The notes beneath the pieces were generated by a model. The model saw nothing but the letters and a program-made list of their open reading frames with translations. It was not told the DNA's origin and ran no database searches. 64,000 bases of DNA from JAGOEF01 sp964511665 (GTDB taxonomy: Bacteria > Bacteroidota > Bacteroidia > Bacteroidales > ML635J-15). Positions 7,551 to 16,457 of this stretch are shown piece after piece. The position numbers and the translations under genes were made by a program. Each line of letters begins with the position of its first letter. Positions within the stretch are counted from its first letter, which is position 1. The stretch is from NCBI GenBank assembly GCA_964511665.1, contig CAZEHA010000003.1, positions 1 through 64,000 of the forward strand, read 5' to 3'.

Positions 7551-8783
7551 TTAGTGGAAAAACAAATAGGCCACTATAATGGCGGCTATTATACCGGCAA
7601 GGTCGGCAATAAGACCACACGACAATGCATGACGAGTTTTACGGATACTCACCGAGCCAAAATACACTGCTATAATATAAAAAGTGGTATCGGTTGCCCC
7701 CTGAAACACACAAGAGAGGCGGCCTACAAACGAATCGGCACCGTATTGGTTCATCACATCCACCATCAAACCACGCGCACCACTGCCACTTAGCGGTTTC
7801 ATCAGGGCTACGGGCAACGAAGGAATAAAATCGCTGTTTACGCCAATAGCTTCAACGCCCCAAGCCAATCCGTAAATCACAAAATCGAGAGCCCCCGACG
7901 CCCTGAATACTCCAATACCTACCAAAATTGCTATGAGATATGGAATAATTTTGACTGCGGTGGTAAATCCATCTTTGGCTCCTTCGATAAACGATTCGTA
8001 CACATTCACTTTTTTTCGCAATGCCAGCACAATAAAACCGATAATTACGGCAAATAGCAAACCATTACCGGCAATTGAAGACACTATTGTAATTTTATCG
8101 GGCGGCAAGGTGCTGAAGTAATAAATAATTGCCGAAATAAAAAGCGTGAGCGTTCCCAAATAGGCAAGCACCACCTTGCTGAAAACTTTGATTTTCTGAA
8201 AAAACGACACAGCCAAAATACCAACCACAGTACTAAAAAATGTGGAAATCAAAATAGGGACAATAACATCGGAAGGGTTGGCAGCTCCCATTTGTGCGCG
8301 ATACACCAGAATACTGATAGGTATCAGGGTAAGGCCTGAGGTATTCAGCACCAAAAACATAATCATTGCGTTTGAAGCAGTGTCTTTACGAGGATTCAAC
8401 TCCTGCAACTCATTCATTGCTTTCAGCCCCAGTGGTGTTGCTGCATTGTCGAGGCCCAGCATATTGGCCGCAACATTCATCACCATGGAACCATGAACAG
8501 GGTGATTTCGGGGAATTTCGGGAAATAATTTATGAAACAAGGGTCCGATAAGTCGTGCAAGTATTCGTATGGCTCCGCCATTTTCTCCAATTTTCATGAT
8601 TCCCAGCCACAAAGTCATTACACCGGTAAGACCCAACGACAATTCGAACCCGAGTTTAGCCATATCGAAGGTGCTGTTCATGATATTGCCAAACACTGCG
8701 GCATCGCCAAATACAAGTAACTTAAGTAAGGCTACAACAAAAGCAACTAAAAAAAAGGCTATCCAAATATAATTCAAAACCAT
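7551..8783 (-). CDS. SpmA-SpmB-like fused nucleoside-recognition (Gate) membrane protein
   Basis: This 410-residue polytopic membrane protein fuses two Gate (nucleoside-recognition) domains, equivalent to Bacillus spore maturation proteins A and B. The first half includes NVAANMLGLDNAATPLGLKA and NTSGLTLIPISILVYRAQ, which are SpmA hallmarks. The second half includes GAKDGFTTAVKIIPYLIAI and SLPVALMKPLSGSGARGL, which are SpmB hallmarks. About ten to eleven membrane spans are expected. In non-sporulating Bacteroidota this fused form is common and its physiological role is not established; transport of a small metabolite or peptide is plausible. It is transcribed alone, with the SRP RNA gene upstream on the same strand. 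Confidence 0.88.
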   Translation of the reverse strand: MVLNYIWIAFFLVAFVVALLKLLVFGDAAVFGNIMNSTFDMAKLGFELSLGLTGVMTLWLGIMKIGENGGAIRILARLIGPLFHKLFPEIPRNHPVHGSMVMNVAANMLGLDNAATPLGLKAMNELQELNPRKDTASNAMIMFLVLNTSGLTLIPISILVYRAQMGAANPSDVIVPILISTFFSTVVGILAVSFFQKIKVFSKVVLAYLGTLTLFISAIIYYFSTLPPDKITIVSSIAGNGLLFAVIIGFIVLALRKKVNVYESFIEGAKDGFTTAVKIIPYLIAILVGIGVFRASGALDFVIYGLAWGVEAIGVNSDFIPSLPVALMKPLSGSGARGLMVDVMNQYGADSFVGRLSCVFQGATDTTFYIIAVYFGSVSIRKTRHALSCGLIADLAGIIAAIIVAYLFFH

Positions 8784-8912
8784 AGCAGCGCAATTGAATC
8801 ATAAAAATATACTGTAGCCTTAAGAGTATAAAGGTGTCCCCAATAATTATGTTAACAAACTAATTAACAGGCTTGGTATTAGGGATTCGTTTGGGAATAA
8901 AACAAAATAAAA

Positions 8913-9011
8913 ATGGGTAAGCTACTTGCATCGCACCGCTACAACCGCCTACCCTTGCTACCTTCCGGTCCTGGGGGAGTTCAGCAGGAGCTGGTCGTAC
9001 AAGACTTACCC
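8913..9011 (-). ncRNA. ffs: Signal recognition particle RNA (small bacterial type)
   Basis: On the minus strand the diagnostic SRP domain-IV sequence CAGGACCGGAAGGTAGCAAG appears (8955-8974 on the plus strand as its complement). It is the GGnCCGGAAGGnAGCA motif that binds Ffh, flanked by self-complementary arms typical of the 4.5S-type hairpin. The ends GGGTAAG (9011-9005) and CTTACCC (8921-8915) pair to close the molecule, giving about 97-100 nt. A T-rich run (ATTTTTATTTTG) follows the 3' end. A TACATTTG -7 box at 9016-9023 places the 5' end near 9011. The apparent plus-strand reading frame across this gene is spurious. Confidence 0.93.
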
Positions 9012-9015
9012 GATG

Positions 9016-9023
9016 CAAATGTA
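9016..9023 (-). promoter_or_regulatory. -7 promoter element of the SRP RNA gene
   Basis: TACATTTG on the minus strand is an exact TAnnTTTG match ending about 5 bp before the predicted RNA 5' end at 9011. This is the right spacing for a Bacteroidota sigma-ABfr promoter. A clear -33 TTTG is not seen. Confidence 0.5.
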
Positions 9024-9077
9024 ATACAATTTACGTTACATCTAAACACAATTCTGAATTTTCATAAAAAAAACATA

Positions 9078-9085
9078 TATCTTTG
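9078..9085 (+). promoter_or_regulatory. Possible -7 promoter element for the DUF4199/GT2/Wzz-like operon
   Basis: TATCTTTG matches TAnnTTTG exactly and ends 18 bp before the ATG at 9104. This makes a TTG start inside the element unlikely and favours the ATG. No -33 element is visible. Confidence 0.4.
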
Positions 9086-9103
9086 CTCGAAAACAAACGC
9101 CTT

Positions 9104-9691
9104 ATGAAATCGAACATAAATATCATACTGAAATACGGTCTTATTCTAGGCCTTGTATTTGTTGTTTTGTCGGTGATAATATATGTATTCAATCTGATAA
9201 CAATAAGTTTTTGGGCAGGAACCATTATTGGTGTGGCAAACCTCGCGCTTCTTATTGCAGGTTTGATAATAGCCGGAAAACATTACCGTAAAAATTACGG
9301 GGGCGGGTACATCAGATATATGGGAGTTTTTAAGGTTCTTATATTGGTTGTATTGATATCTTCATTGGTTTCCACGGCCTATTCGTTGCTTTTTTCCACC
9401 GTTATCGACCCCGGCTACGAACAAAGGGTAAAACTTGAAATAGCACAGAAAACAGCAGAATATATGGCCAATCAGAATATACCCGAAGCTCAGATCGACA
9501 AAATGATTGATAATATGACAAAGCCTTCTGAGGACAGTATGCTGAGCAAAATGCTGTGGAGTTTTTTGGGTTCGGTGCTGTTCGGTGTAATAGTTTCGGC
9601 AATTGTGTCGATTTTTGTAAAGAAAAATCCACCTTTATTTGAACAAAACGCAGAAACTGCAGTATCAAACATTGAGGAACCACAACAATGA
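9104..9691 (+). CDS. DUF4199 family membrane protein
   Basis: This roughly 195-residue membrane protein matches the Bacteroidota-specific DUF4199 pattern. It has three hydrophobic segments in the first 100 residues, the loop motif YRKNYGGGYIRYMGVFKV, an amphipathic middle region, and a fourth hydrophobic segment near the C-terminus (MLWSFLGSVLFGVIVSAIV). The ATG at 9104 is chosen over an upstream TTG because a promoter element covers the latter. It overlaps the following glycosyltransferase by 4 bp, so the two are translationally coupled. This gene order (DUF4199, then a dolichyl-phosphate-mannose-synthase-like GT2) recurs in Bacteroidota as far as I recall. The function is unknown. Confidence 0.85.
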   Translation: MKSNINIILKYGLILGLVFVVLSVIIYVFNLITISFWAGTIIGVANLALLIAGLIIAGKHYRKNYGGGYIRYMGVFKVLILVVLISSLVSTAYSLLFSTVIDPGYEQRVKLEIAQKTAEYMANQNIPEAQIDKMIDNMTKPSEDSMLSKMLWSFLGSVLFGVIVSAIVSIFVKKNPPLFEQNAETAVSNIEEPQQ

Positions 9692-10638
9692 ATGTATCGA
9701 TAGTAATACCATTGTACAACGAAGCCGAATCGCTGCCCGAACTTTGCGACTGGATTGCAAGTGTTATGCAGAAACACAACTTCAGCTACGAAGTAATTAT
9801 GGTAGATGATGGCAGCAACGATGGTTCGTGGCAAGTTATCGAAAACCTGAAAAATACGTATCCTGAAATAAAAGCCGTAAAATTTCGCCGCAATTACGGA
9901 AAATCTCCTGCCCTTCACACAGGGTTTCAAATGGCTGACGGTGATGTAGTTATAACAATGGATGCCGATTTGCAAGACAGTCCCGAAGAAATCCCCGAAC
10001 TATACCGAATGATAACCGAAGAAGGATTTGATTTGGTTTCGGGATGGAAACAAAAACGACACGACCCACTGTCGAAAAGGCTCCCCAGCAAGTTTTTTAA
10101 CAGAACCGTACGTCTAACTACCGGTATAAAACTGCACGATTTCAACTGCGGATTAAAGGCATACAAGCAATCGGTAGTGAAAAGCATCGAAATTTTCGGG
10201 GAAATGCATCGGTATATTCCGGTGTTGGCACGTAGGGCCGGTTTCAAAAAAATTGGTGAAAAAGTGGTGCAACACCAGGCCCGTAAATTTGGTAAAACAA
10301 AATTCGGCTTCGAACGATATATCAACGGGTATCTCGACCTTCTCACCGTTTTGTTCATAACCCGTTTCGGCAAAAAACCCATGCATATTTTTGGTGTATT
10401 AGGAAGCCTCGTATTTCTACTGGGATTTATTGCTGCCACGTATTTGGGGATTAACAAACTTGTGGCTGTTGCCCATGGAATACAAATAGAACGAGTTACC
10501 GCCAGCCCATACTTCTATTTGGCATTGACATGCATAGTGCTTGGCACCATGCTTTTTATGACAGGTTTTCTAGGTGAGCTCATCTCGCGCAGTGCCGGCG
10601 ACCGGAATCATTACCTTATCGAAAAAGAAATCAAATAA
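9688..10638 (+). CDS. GT2 glycosyltransferase, polyprenyl-phosphate glycosyltransferase type
   Basis: This 316-residue enzyme has a GT-A fold N-terminal domain (residues 1-230) and two C-terminal membrane spans (about 233-255 and 270-300). The motifs are SIVIPLYNEAESLPEL, VDDGSNDGSW and the metal-binding MDADLQDSPEEIPEL, as in DPM1, ArnC and GtrB. These enzymes move a sugar from a nucleotide donor to undecaprenyl phosphate on the inner face of the membrane, and the lipid-linked sugar is then used by periplasmic GT-C transferases. A GT39 enzyme of that kind lies at 51.9-53.6 kb, but a link is only inferred. It overlaps DUF4199 by 4 bp and is followed 12 bp later by the Wzz-like gene. Confidence 0.9.
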   Translation: MNVSIVIPLYNEAESLPELCDWIASVMQKHNFSYEVIMVDDGSNDGSWQVIENLKNTYPEIKAVKFRRNYGKSPALHTGFQMADGDVVITMDADLQDSPEEIPELYRMITEEGFDLVSGWKQKRHDPLSKRLPSKFFNRTVRLTTGIKLHDFNCGLKAYKQSVVKSIEIFGEMHRYIPVLARRAGFKKIGEKVVQHQARKFGKTKFGFERYINGYLDLLTVLFITRFGKKPMHIFGVLGSLVFLLGFIAATYLGINKLVAVAHGIQIERVTASPYFYLALTCIVLGTMLFMTGFLGELISRSAGDRNHYLIEKEIK

Positions 10639-10650
10639 TAATATCAAATT

Positions 10651-11457
10651 ATGAAGAATGAGCGCGAAATAGATCTTGTTGAATTGTATATTAAGCTATT
10701 GTCGTTTATTAAACGCCGTTTTTTAATTATCGCCGTTATTTCTCTTGCCGGATTGCTTCTGGGTGCATTCAGGCACTACACGGCCCCGGCCAGATACCGC
10801 GTAATTATGATAGCCTCATCGCAAATTGTCGACAAGCAATATTTGCTTGAACTGGCAAATCCTATTATGATGTACATTGAACAGAGAGAATACAACGATT
10901 TGGCCACATATTTAGATTGCGATGAAAAAGCATTAAGTACAGTGAAAAGTATGGAAATTGACACCAGTTTGTTGTTTTCGATAAAATTCAGCCTGATTTT
11001 TTCCGATTCATCATCCATTGGAGATTTCAGGAATGCCATGATAAATTTTTACAACAACCAGCGATTCATTAATGGCTTGTATGAAAATGAAAAAAATGCA
11101 CTGAACGAATTTGTAAAGGTAATTGATGCCGAAATTGATGAGTTAAATGAATTTCAGGCAAGAATACTTAAAGATGATATTAGTGCGAATGACATAAAAA
11201 TTTACACATCGCTTTCGGGTTCACACGAAGAACTCATTAACCTGTATGAAAAACGTTATGCATTGCGCGGTAAAATGGCGCAAACCCAACCCATTTCTTT
11301 TATTACTGATGATATGGTAATGCAAAAAAGAAACTCATTGCTTATTAGCCTATTAATATGGGGCGGGATGTTTTTTGTAATATCGTTGTTGCTTAGCGTG
11401 TACCTCGATCTCAGGCGTGAGGCTAAAATAAGGAAGTCAGCAACCAGTCAGTTATAA
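10651..11457 (+). CDS. Wzz-like chain-length-determinant family protein
   Basis: This 268-residue protein has the topology of polysaccharide co-polymerases: a short cytoplasmic N-terminus, a membrane span at about residues 24-43 (FLIIAVISLAGLLLGAF) and a long periplasmic, helical central domain. It has a second span near 232-252 (LLISLLIWGGMFFVISLLLSVY) and a basic C-terminus. Sequence similarity to canonical Wzz is low (no clear Pro-x2-Pro motif before TM2), so the call rests on topology and on the neighbouring wzy/wzx operon. It converges on the GT4 gene, overlapping it by 10 bp tail to tail. It probably influences glycan length. Confidence 0.65.
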   Translation: MKNEREIDLVELYIKLLSFIKRRFLIIAVISLAGLLLGAFRHYTAPARYRVIMIASSQIVDKQYLLELANPIMMYIEQREYNDLATYLDCDEKALSTVKSMEIDTSLLFSIKFSLIFSDSSSIGDFRNAMINFYNNQRFINGLYENEKNALNEFVKVIDAEIDELNEFQARILKDDISANDIKIYTSLSGSHEELINLYEKRYALRGKMAQTQPISFITDDMVMQKRNSLLISLLIWGGMFFVISLLLSVYLDLRREAKIRKSATSQL

Positions 11458-12695
11458 ACTGGTTTTTCGAATATTTCGATACATTTTTCGGCTAACACTC
11501 GGTAGTTGTGATGTTCTACTACAAATTGCCGTCCTTTTTCACCAAAAGCCTGTCGTTCCGCCTGCGACAATGCTGCCATTTCGGTAATTGCTAAGGCCAA
11601 GCGACCGGCATCACCGGGTTCAACACTTATGCCACAACCCGACTCCATCACCGGATCGTTGCCCGCTTCAAGTGCCTGCACTATTGGTTTTGCCGCCATC
11701 ATATAATCGAACAATTTATTGGCACTAATCCCATATTTATACAATGGGCTTTTGTTCCATACCATTGTAAGCACATCCATTTGATGCAAGAAGCTGGCAA
11801 CCAATGTTTTGGGCACAGCATCCAAAAAATGAACATATTTTCGATCCTGCTCACTCAATTGCGCAATAATTCTTTCTTTTTCGGGCCCCTTGCCCATAAT
11901 AATGAAATGAATGTTATTGCTTTCAATCAACCTGCGTGTTTCTATCAGCATATCGATGTTGTTGGCCACGCCAATACTTCCTGCGTATCCAACCAACAAA
12001 CAGCCTTGTTCTTTGAGTGTAGCAATTAAACTGCTATGCTCATTGGGCAAATCTCGGTTAAAAACAATTTCTTCGGGGAGTATGCCATTAGGAACATAAT
12101 GCCAATTAACCGACCCCATACGCCGCAGTCCATGTTGCAGCATATGTTCAAGGGTGCATGGCAATAGCGAAATAATTGTATCGCTGTGCCTGTAAGCATA
12201 GTTTTCGGCGCATTGCATCGTAAAAATGAATGGATGCCACTTACTGTATCGCCCTAATAGTTGTGGTGACATAGGCCACAAATCGTGAACTTCGAATACC
12301 AGCCGGGCTTTGCACTTTGATGCCAAACGTTTCAGCGGCAATATTTCGTAAGGATAGGTTGAGGAAGCGATGATGACATCGGGATTAAACTTCTTAATAT
12401 AACCACCGGCTTTTCCATACAGTGCAACAGTAAATCGCAGCATGTTCTTTATTCGGCCCAGTCCGTTTCCCTTGTAGGTATTTGTTTTCACAAACAAATA
12501 ATTCACATCTTCAATTTGCTGCTCCTCGATATCGGCCACAATTTGTGGTTGCTTATTTCGCAAATGACTATAAGATGCCGCTACAATAATTACCTTGTGA
12601 CCTGCTTCAGCCCAAAGCCGTGCCATGTAATATGGCCGGAACTCCATTCCTGTTTCAGGCGAACCCGCATAATGATTTACCAAAACTATTTTCAT
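11448..12695 (-). CDS. GT4 family glycosyltransferase (WbuB-like)
   Basis: This 415-residue GT-B glycosyltransferase has an N-terminal acceptor domain starting MKIVLVNHYAGSPETGMEFRP, and ARLVFEVHDLWPMSP in the middle. Its C-terminal donor domain has GYAGSIGVANNIDMLIE, FIIMGKGPEKERI and the EX7E-like region near GISANKLFDYMMAAKPIV. This pattern is typical of WbuB-type transferases that add N-acetylated amino sugars such as FucNAc or QuiNAc during O-antigen assembly, although the sugar cannot be assigned. It is the last gene of the leftward glycan operon and overlaps wzy by 4 bp. It acts at the cytoplasmic face of the inner membrane. Confidence 0.9.
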   Translation of the reverse strand: MKIVLVNHYAGSPETGMEFRPYYMARLWAEAGHKVIIVAASYSHLRNKQPQIVADIEEQQIEDVNYLFVKTNTYKGNGLGRIKNMLRFTVALYGKAGGYIKKFNPDVIIASSTYPYEILPLKRLASKCKARLVFEVHDLWPMSPQLLGRYSKWHPFIFTMQCAENYAYRHSDTIISLLPCTLEHMLQHGLRRMGSVNWHYVPNGILPEEIVFNRDLPNEHSSLIATLKEQGCLLVGYAGSIGVANNIDMLIETRRLIESNNIHFIIMGKGPEKERIIAQLSEQDRKYVHFLDAVPKTLVASFLHQMDVLTMVWNKSPLYKYGISANKLFDYMMAAKPIVQALEAGNDPVMESGCGISVEPGDAGRLALAITEMAALSQAERQAFGEKGRQFVVEHHNYRVLAEKCIEIFEKPVYN

Positions 12696-13846
12696 TGCAC
12701 ATGAGTGGCATTAATGGCTTCAACTTTTTTATCGGGCAACATGTTTCTATTGAATAAAATTACCATGAAAACAATATCGATAAGCGATATTCCCCAAAAC
12801 ACCCCATATTGTGTAAGGCTATAAACAACAAAGGCCAGCACCAATAAGGCATTGCCTCGGTTAACACTCATACCGATTAACAACAGGTATAAGCTAAAGA
12901 TTACAATGCCGTTGTCGGCCAGCACCTGTAAAAACGAATTATGGGCATGAGCCAGGTTCGACCTTCCGTGATAATCGGCATAAAACTTAACAGAGTGATT
13001 GCCACTGATCGGGTTTTCCTTGATAAATTCGATAAACTGAGGCCATATCACTTCTCTGCCCGAAAATTCAATATTACCCCTACCCTTGGTGAACTGATTG
13101 CTGATTTTATCGATTTGAGTAACAGTAAGCAAACCCACACCGGCAAGCACAATGGTAAACAGAGCTAAGAAAACAAACAATTTACGTGATATACGAAATT
13201 TAAGCAGCTTTATAAAGCCCAAAATGTAAATACCGGAGTATCTAAAAGCAAAATAGACAAGCAGAACCACAATGATTGTTCGTGAAAAGGTAAGTAGAAT
13301 TCCAACAAACAAGAGCAATTGCGCCAGTCGGTATAATCTGCTATTCATCCGAAGATATTCGGCAATAAAAACGCCTATCATTAACTTATACGCAACAATA
13401 CTGCTGTTGTAGCTCAAACCCATAGGCCTCGAAAAGTACAGCAATCCTTCATCGCTGTATGTTGCTGATTTATAGGTTGGCAAAAAACTATTGGTACCTA
13501 CGGCAAACTCAGCAATTACCACCACAGCTTCGAAAGCCGCAAGCCAAACAACAAACTTAAGATCCTTTTCGGTCATACCAATCGCAATCAGATAGGTAGC
13601 AAGTAGAAGCACAGGATAAGGAAAACCGAGTTCATAATTGAACCACACATACCCCACAAAGTAATTAATCAGACTGAAAACGGCGATCGCCATTAAAACC
13701 AGAAATTCGTTGGGAAACTTTGAAAAATTGCTGAAATGAGCTATCAGCTTTTTCCTTCTGAAAATCAATACGTAAACAAGCGCAATAACAAATGCTGCGT
13801 GCGGAACAAAGGCCAGGGTGGGCAAATATGTAAGTATTCCGGTCAT
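12692..13846 (-). CDS. wzy: O-antigen polymerase / ligase-type membrane protein (Wzy-like)
   Basis: This 384-residue hydrophobic protein has about ten to eleven predicted spans and one larger periplasmic loop (about residues 245-310) bearing REVIWPQFIEFIKENPISG and the HNSFLQVLADNG motif. The latter, an N-H-N/S-x-F/Y-L pattern, is typical of the Wzy/WaaL (O-antigen ligase) superfamily. Its position between wzx and a glycosyltransferase favours the polymerase over the ligase. It overlaps wzx by 1 bp (ATGA-type junction) and the GT4 gene by 4 bp. It would polymerise flipped lipid-linked repeat units in the periplasm. Confidence 0.82.
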   Translation of the reverse strand: MTGILTYLPTLAFVPHAAFVIALVYVLIFRRKKLIAHFSNFSKFPNEFLVLMAIAVFSLINYFVGYVWFNYELGFPYPVLLLATYLIAIGMTEKDLKFVVWLAAFEAVVVIAEFAVGTNSFLPTYKSATYSDEGLLYFSRPMGLSYNSSIVAYKLMIGVFIAEYLRMNSRLYRLAQLLLFVGILLTFSRTIIVVLLVYFAFRYSGIYILGFIKLLKFRISRKLFVFLALFTIVLAGVGLLTVTQIDKISNQFTKGRGNIEFSGREVIWPQFIEFIKENPISGNHSVKFYADYHGRSNLAHAHNSFLQVLADNGIVIFSLYLLLIGMSVNRGNALLVLAFVVYSLTQYGVFWGISLIDIVFMVILFNRNMLPDKKVEAINATHVQ

Positions 13847-15060
13847 TATGCTTTCAATCGCCAGGGCATGTTATACATCCTGGCGGCAAATATCCAAATA
13901 AATATGAATTGTACAAAATACGACAGCGTACTGGCCTGAGCAGCTCCAATAGGTCCAAAATATGTGATCATGAAATAGTTCAGCACAATGTTCAGCAGAG
14001 CAGTACCCAAACTTACCATCGATATAAGCATGGTTTTTTTAATATACAGCAAATAATTCACCACCATTTTATACATACCATTGAATGCAAAACCCAGTGC
14101 TATCCAAAACACAAAACTCACAGCCGAACTGTAATCTTTATTAAGTAAGGTATCGAAAAACCATGGAGCAAACAACGACACAATGCCCACCAGCACCAGC
14201 ATGGCAACAAAATACAAATAGGTGAACTGTACTATTTTAAGTTTGCGTTTCGGAATATCGGCTTTCAGCTCACCAAAAAACCAGGGAACCCAAGCCTGAT
14301 TGAATGAATTTTGTATTAAATACACAATCATGCCCACGGTGTAACCCACGCTATAGAGACCTTGCTCCGACATACCCACCATATTGGTGATAAACAATCT
14401 ATCGGCAAAAAGAATAATATCGCTGCTAAGCACATGAATAATCAATGGACTTCCATAAATAAGATTGTCGCGGATGTAGTGCTTGTTCAACTTCATCTTG
14501 AGCCACCCGCCCCTATACATCAAATATGTGGCTAGAACAGCAAAAAGCAACATTGCCAATACCATTCCCAATAATCTACCCTTCCACGACATTCCAATAG
14601 CCAAAATCAGAAAAATTGACAATCCCACCTCGAGCGCTGTACGGCTAATTCGAAATATTCCGTATTGATTCGCCTTAAACTCGAGACGCCACAAACCCAA
14701 TAAGGTTAAGGCAAGATTTTGACTAAAACAATATATCACCACCACCCAAATCCATTGGGGTGGAATCATTGTAATGGCTGTTAGCGGTTTGCTGAACACA
14801 ATTAGCACCAATAGTGCAAAAAACGATGTAAAAAGCAATATATACAGTGAGTTGCCTACATAGCTCTTTATGTCGATTGTGTCTTTCTCAAAATATTGTC
14901 GGCTGATTGCTGCTGTGTGATTGAGCCCTGCAATAGGTGTAAAAAACTGAACCAAGGCCTGAAACATGGCTACTATACCATAATCGTAAGGTGTAAGGTG
15001 ATTGGTAAGAAAGGGCAACAAGAAAAATGGTATAGCTGCCGTTATTACATTGGCAATCAT
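13846..15060 (-). CDS. wzx: Polysaccharide flippase (Wzx-like, MOP superfamily)
   Basis: This protein of at least 404 residues has around twelve membrane spans and the MOP-superfamily N-terminus ITAAIPFFLLPFLTNHLTPYDYG. It would flip undecaprenyl-PP-linked repeat units to the periplasm. The first ATG (15060) gives an N-terminus that begins inside the expected first helix. The frame stays open for another 24 codons upstream and encodes IEIKQFIQGKLFKSASIY, which looks like the missing flippase start but contains no ATG, GTG or TTG. Either the protein starts at the first ATG or a rare start (ATT/ATA) overlapping the previous gene is used. It overlaps wzy by 1 bp. Confidence 0.88.
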   Translation of the reverse strand: MIANVITAAIPFFLLPFLTNHLTPYDYGIVAMFQALVQFFTPIAGLNHTAAISRQYFEKDTIDIKSYVGNSLYILLFTSFFALLVLIVFSKPLTAITMIPPQWIWVVVIYCFSQNLALTLLGLWRLEFKANQYGIFRISRTALEVGLSIFLILAIGMSWKGRLLGMVLAMLLFAVLATYLMYRGGWLKMKLNKHYIRDNLIYGSPLIIHVLSSDIILFADRLFITNMVGMSEQGLYSVGYTVGMIVYLIQNSFNQAWVPWFFGELKADIPKRKLKIVQFTYLYFVAMLVLVGIVSLFAPWFFDTLLNKDYSSAVSFVFWIALGFAFNGMYKMVVNYLLYIKKTMLISMVSLGTALLNIVLNYFMITYFGPIGAAQASTLSYFVQFIFIWIFAARMYNMPWRLKA

Positions 15061-15104
15061 GTAAATACTGGCCGATTTGAACAGCTTTCCTTGTATGAAT
15101 TGTT

Positions 15105-16457
15105 TTATTTCGATAGCAAATGAGAAATAAATTGTTCAACATTTTCAGAAAATAGAGGCTTTACCAAAAAAGCATGCTGTTCAACAATAAGATCGGATTC
15201 AATCAACTCACACGAAGCGGCTTGAGTAAGCAATTTGCTGAAATCGCTGAAGTATCCTGTATATTGAACGGGTAAGGTGCTTTTAAAATTCACCGAAGAC
15301 CTATCTTTAAAATCGAAAAGCAAATTTTGTTTGCCAAATGCCGGTGCTTCGAGAGCGCACGAACTACTGATAGTTGCATGAAAATGACAATGCTGAACCA
15401 CCGAATAAAAATTCAAATGGTCGGCAAACAAAATGTTAACGGGCAACTTATAATCGACATAATCGCTGCTTTTTTTGTCGCGCGGCACATATACCACAGC
15501 AACATCGCTATTTTCCACTGCTGCCTTACAAATTAGGGGCAAGGTTTCGGGTTCATACATGTTTTGGGCAGTAAAAGCAATGCTGCGTTTGTATTTTCTT
15601 AGTTGCCCCGAAAGGATTTCGTCGGGGGAAAACATTTTTTGTGCAATATCGATATAATAATTGCCTACGGCAATCACGTTTTCTTTATGAATATAGGTGC
15701 TCTTTTCAAAAACATCAGCCACATAGTTTCCCCAGCTAAGCAAATAGTTCGGATATAAATCAGCATTCACTTCAGTTACCGGATTGTATGCGTAATGCTG
15801 GCGGCTTATTACACCGTGCTGCATTTCAACAACAGGGATTCCATGCAGTCTGGCTTCGTAAACATAACCCATATTGGTATAGGGTGTAATGAGTATAAAT
15901 ATTTTAAGCGGGTTGTGCTCAATAAGCGATTGCATTATTTTTTGCTGAGCCACAAAGCGTCGGCACAAATGTTCAAATGAAAAGTTTAGCTTATATTTTT
16001 TCTGTATTTCTCCAATCAACACATGGCCTTCTATGTCAGGGTTCAGCATTTTAGCAAGAACACGCTCCTTCAAAATCAAGGGCATTTTCGAGGCTATTTT
16101 TGCATGGGGTAGTTTTTTTATGGGTCGGTGTTTGGGAACCGGAGCCTCATATATATGAAAATTCAAACCGGTATTGGCTAACACATCTACCCTATCGGAA
16201 TAAACACCACCCATAATTTTTCGTTGCGAAGCTGCACTAAAAACGAGGCATTCGGCTTTTTGGGGCCGATATCCATAGCAGAATGAAGATAACAGATTCA
16301 AGTACTCGAAACTTCTCGATTTTTTCACCTCAACTTCGCTAAAAAGCAATGCCGAACCAAGGTAAGTCCTAATCCAAGGCCAAATAGATATCCCGTTAAC
16401 TTTAATTCTGTTTACCGGGAAAATAGTTTCTATTTCCTGAATTGGTGATAGCGTCAT
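15105..16457 (-). CDS. Possible surface-polysaccharide glycosyltransferase or phosphotransferase, GT-B-like
   Basis: I do not recognise this 450-residue protein with certainty. The C-terminal half has features of GT-B-like polysaccharide enzymes: GIPVVEMQHGVISRQHYAYN (around residue 235), VIAVGNYYIDIAQKMF, then DKKSSDYVDYKLP and SSSCALEAPAFGKQNLLFDF, where the last two resemble the nucleotide-binding end of CDP-glycerol or KDO/sialyl transferases. It has no signal peptide and no obvious membrane span. It overlaps the phosphatase gene by 4 bp and lies just before wzx, inside the nonulosonate operon. It could therefore be the transferase that uses the CMP-activated sugar; that is inference from context. 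Confidence 0.6.
   Translation of the reverse strand: MTLSPIQEIETIFPVNRIKVNGISIWPWIRTYLGSALLFSEVEVKKSRSFEYLNLLSSFCYGYRPQKAECLVFSAASQRKIMGGVYSDRVDVLANTGLNFHIYEAPVPKHRPIKKLPHAKIASKMPLILKERVLAKMLNPDIEGHVLIGEIQKKYKLNFSFEHLCRRFVAQQKIMQSLIEHNPLKIFILITPYTNMGYVYEARLHGIPVVEMQHGVISRQHYAYNPVTEVNADLYPNYLLSWGNYVADVFEKSTYIHKENVIAVGNYYIDIAQKMFSPDEILSGQLRKYKRSIAFTAQNMYEPETLPLICKAAVENSDVAVVYVPRDKKSSDYVDYKLPVNILFADHLNFYSVVQHCHFHATISSSCALEAPAFGKQNLLFDFKDRSSVNFKSTLPVQYTGYFSDFSKLLTQAASCELIESDLIVEQHAFLVKPLFSENVEQFISHLLSK

Noticed and set aside
8913..9107. Plus-strand reading frame of 64 codons across the SRP RNA
   Set aside because: The bases fold as SRP RNA on the other strand and the peptide has no family features.
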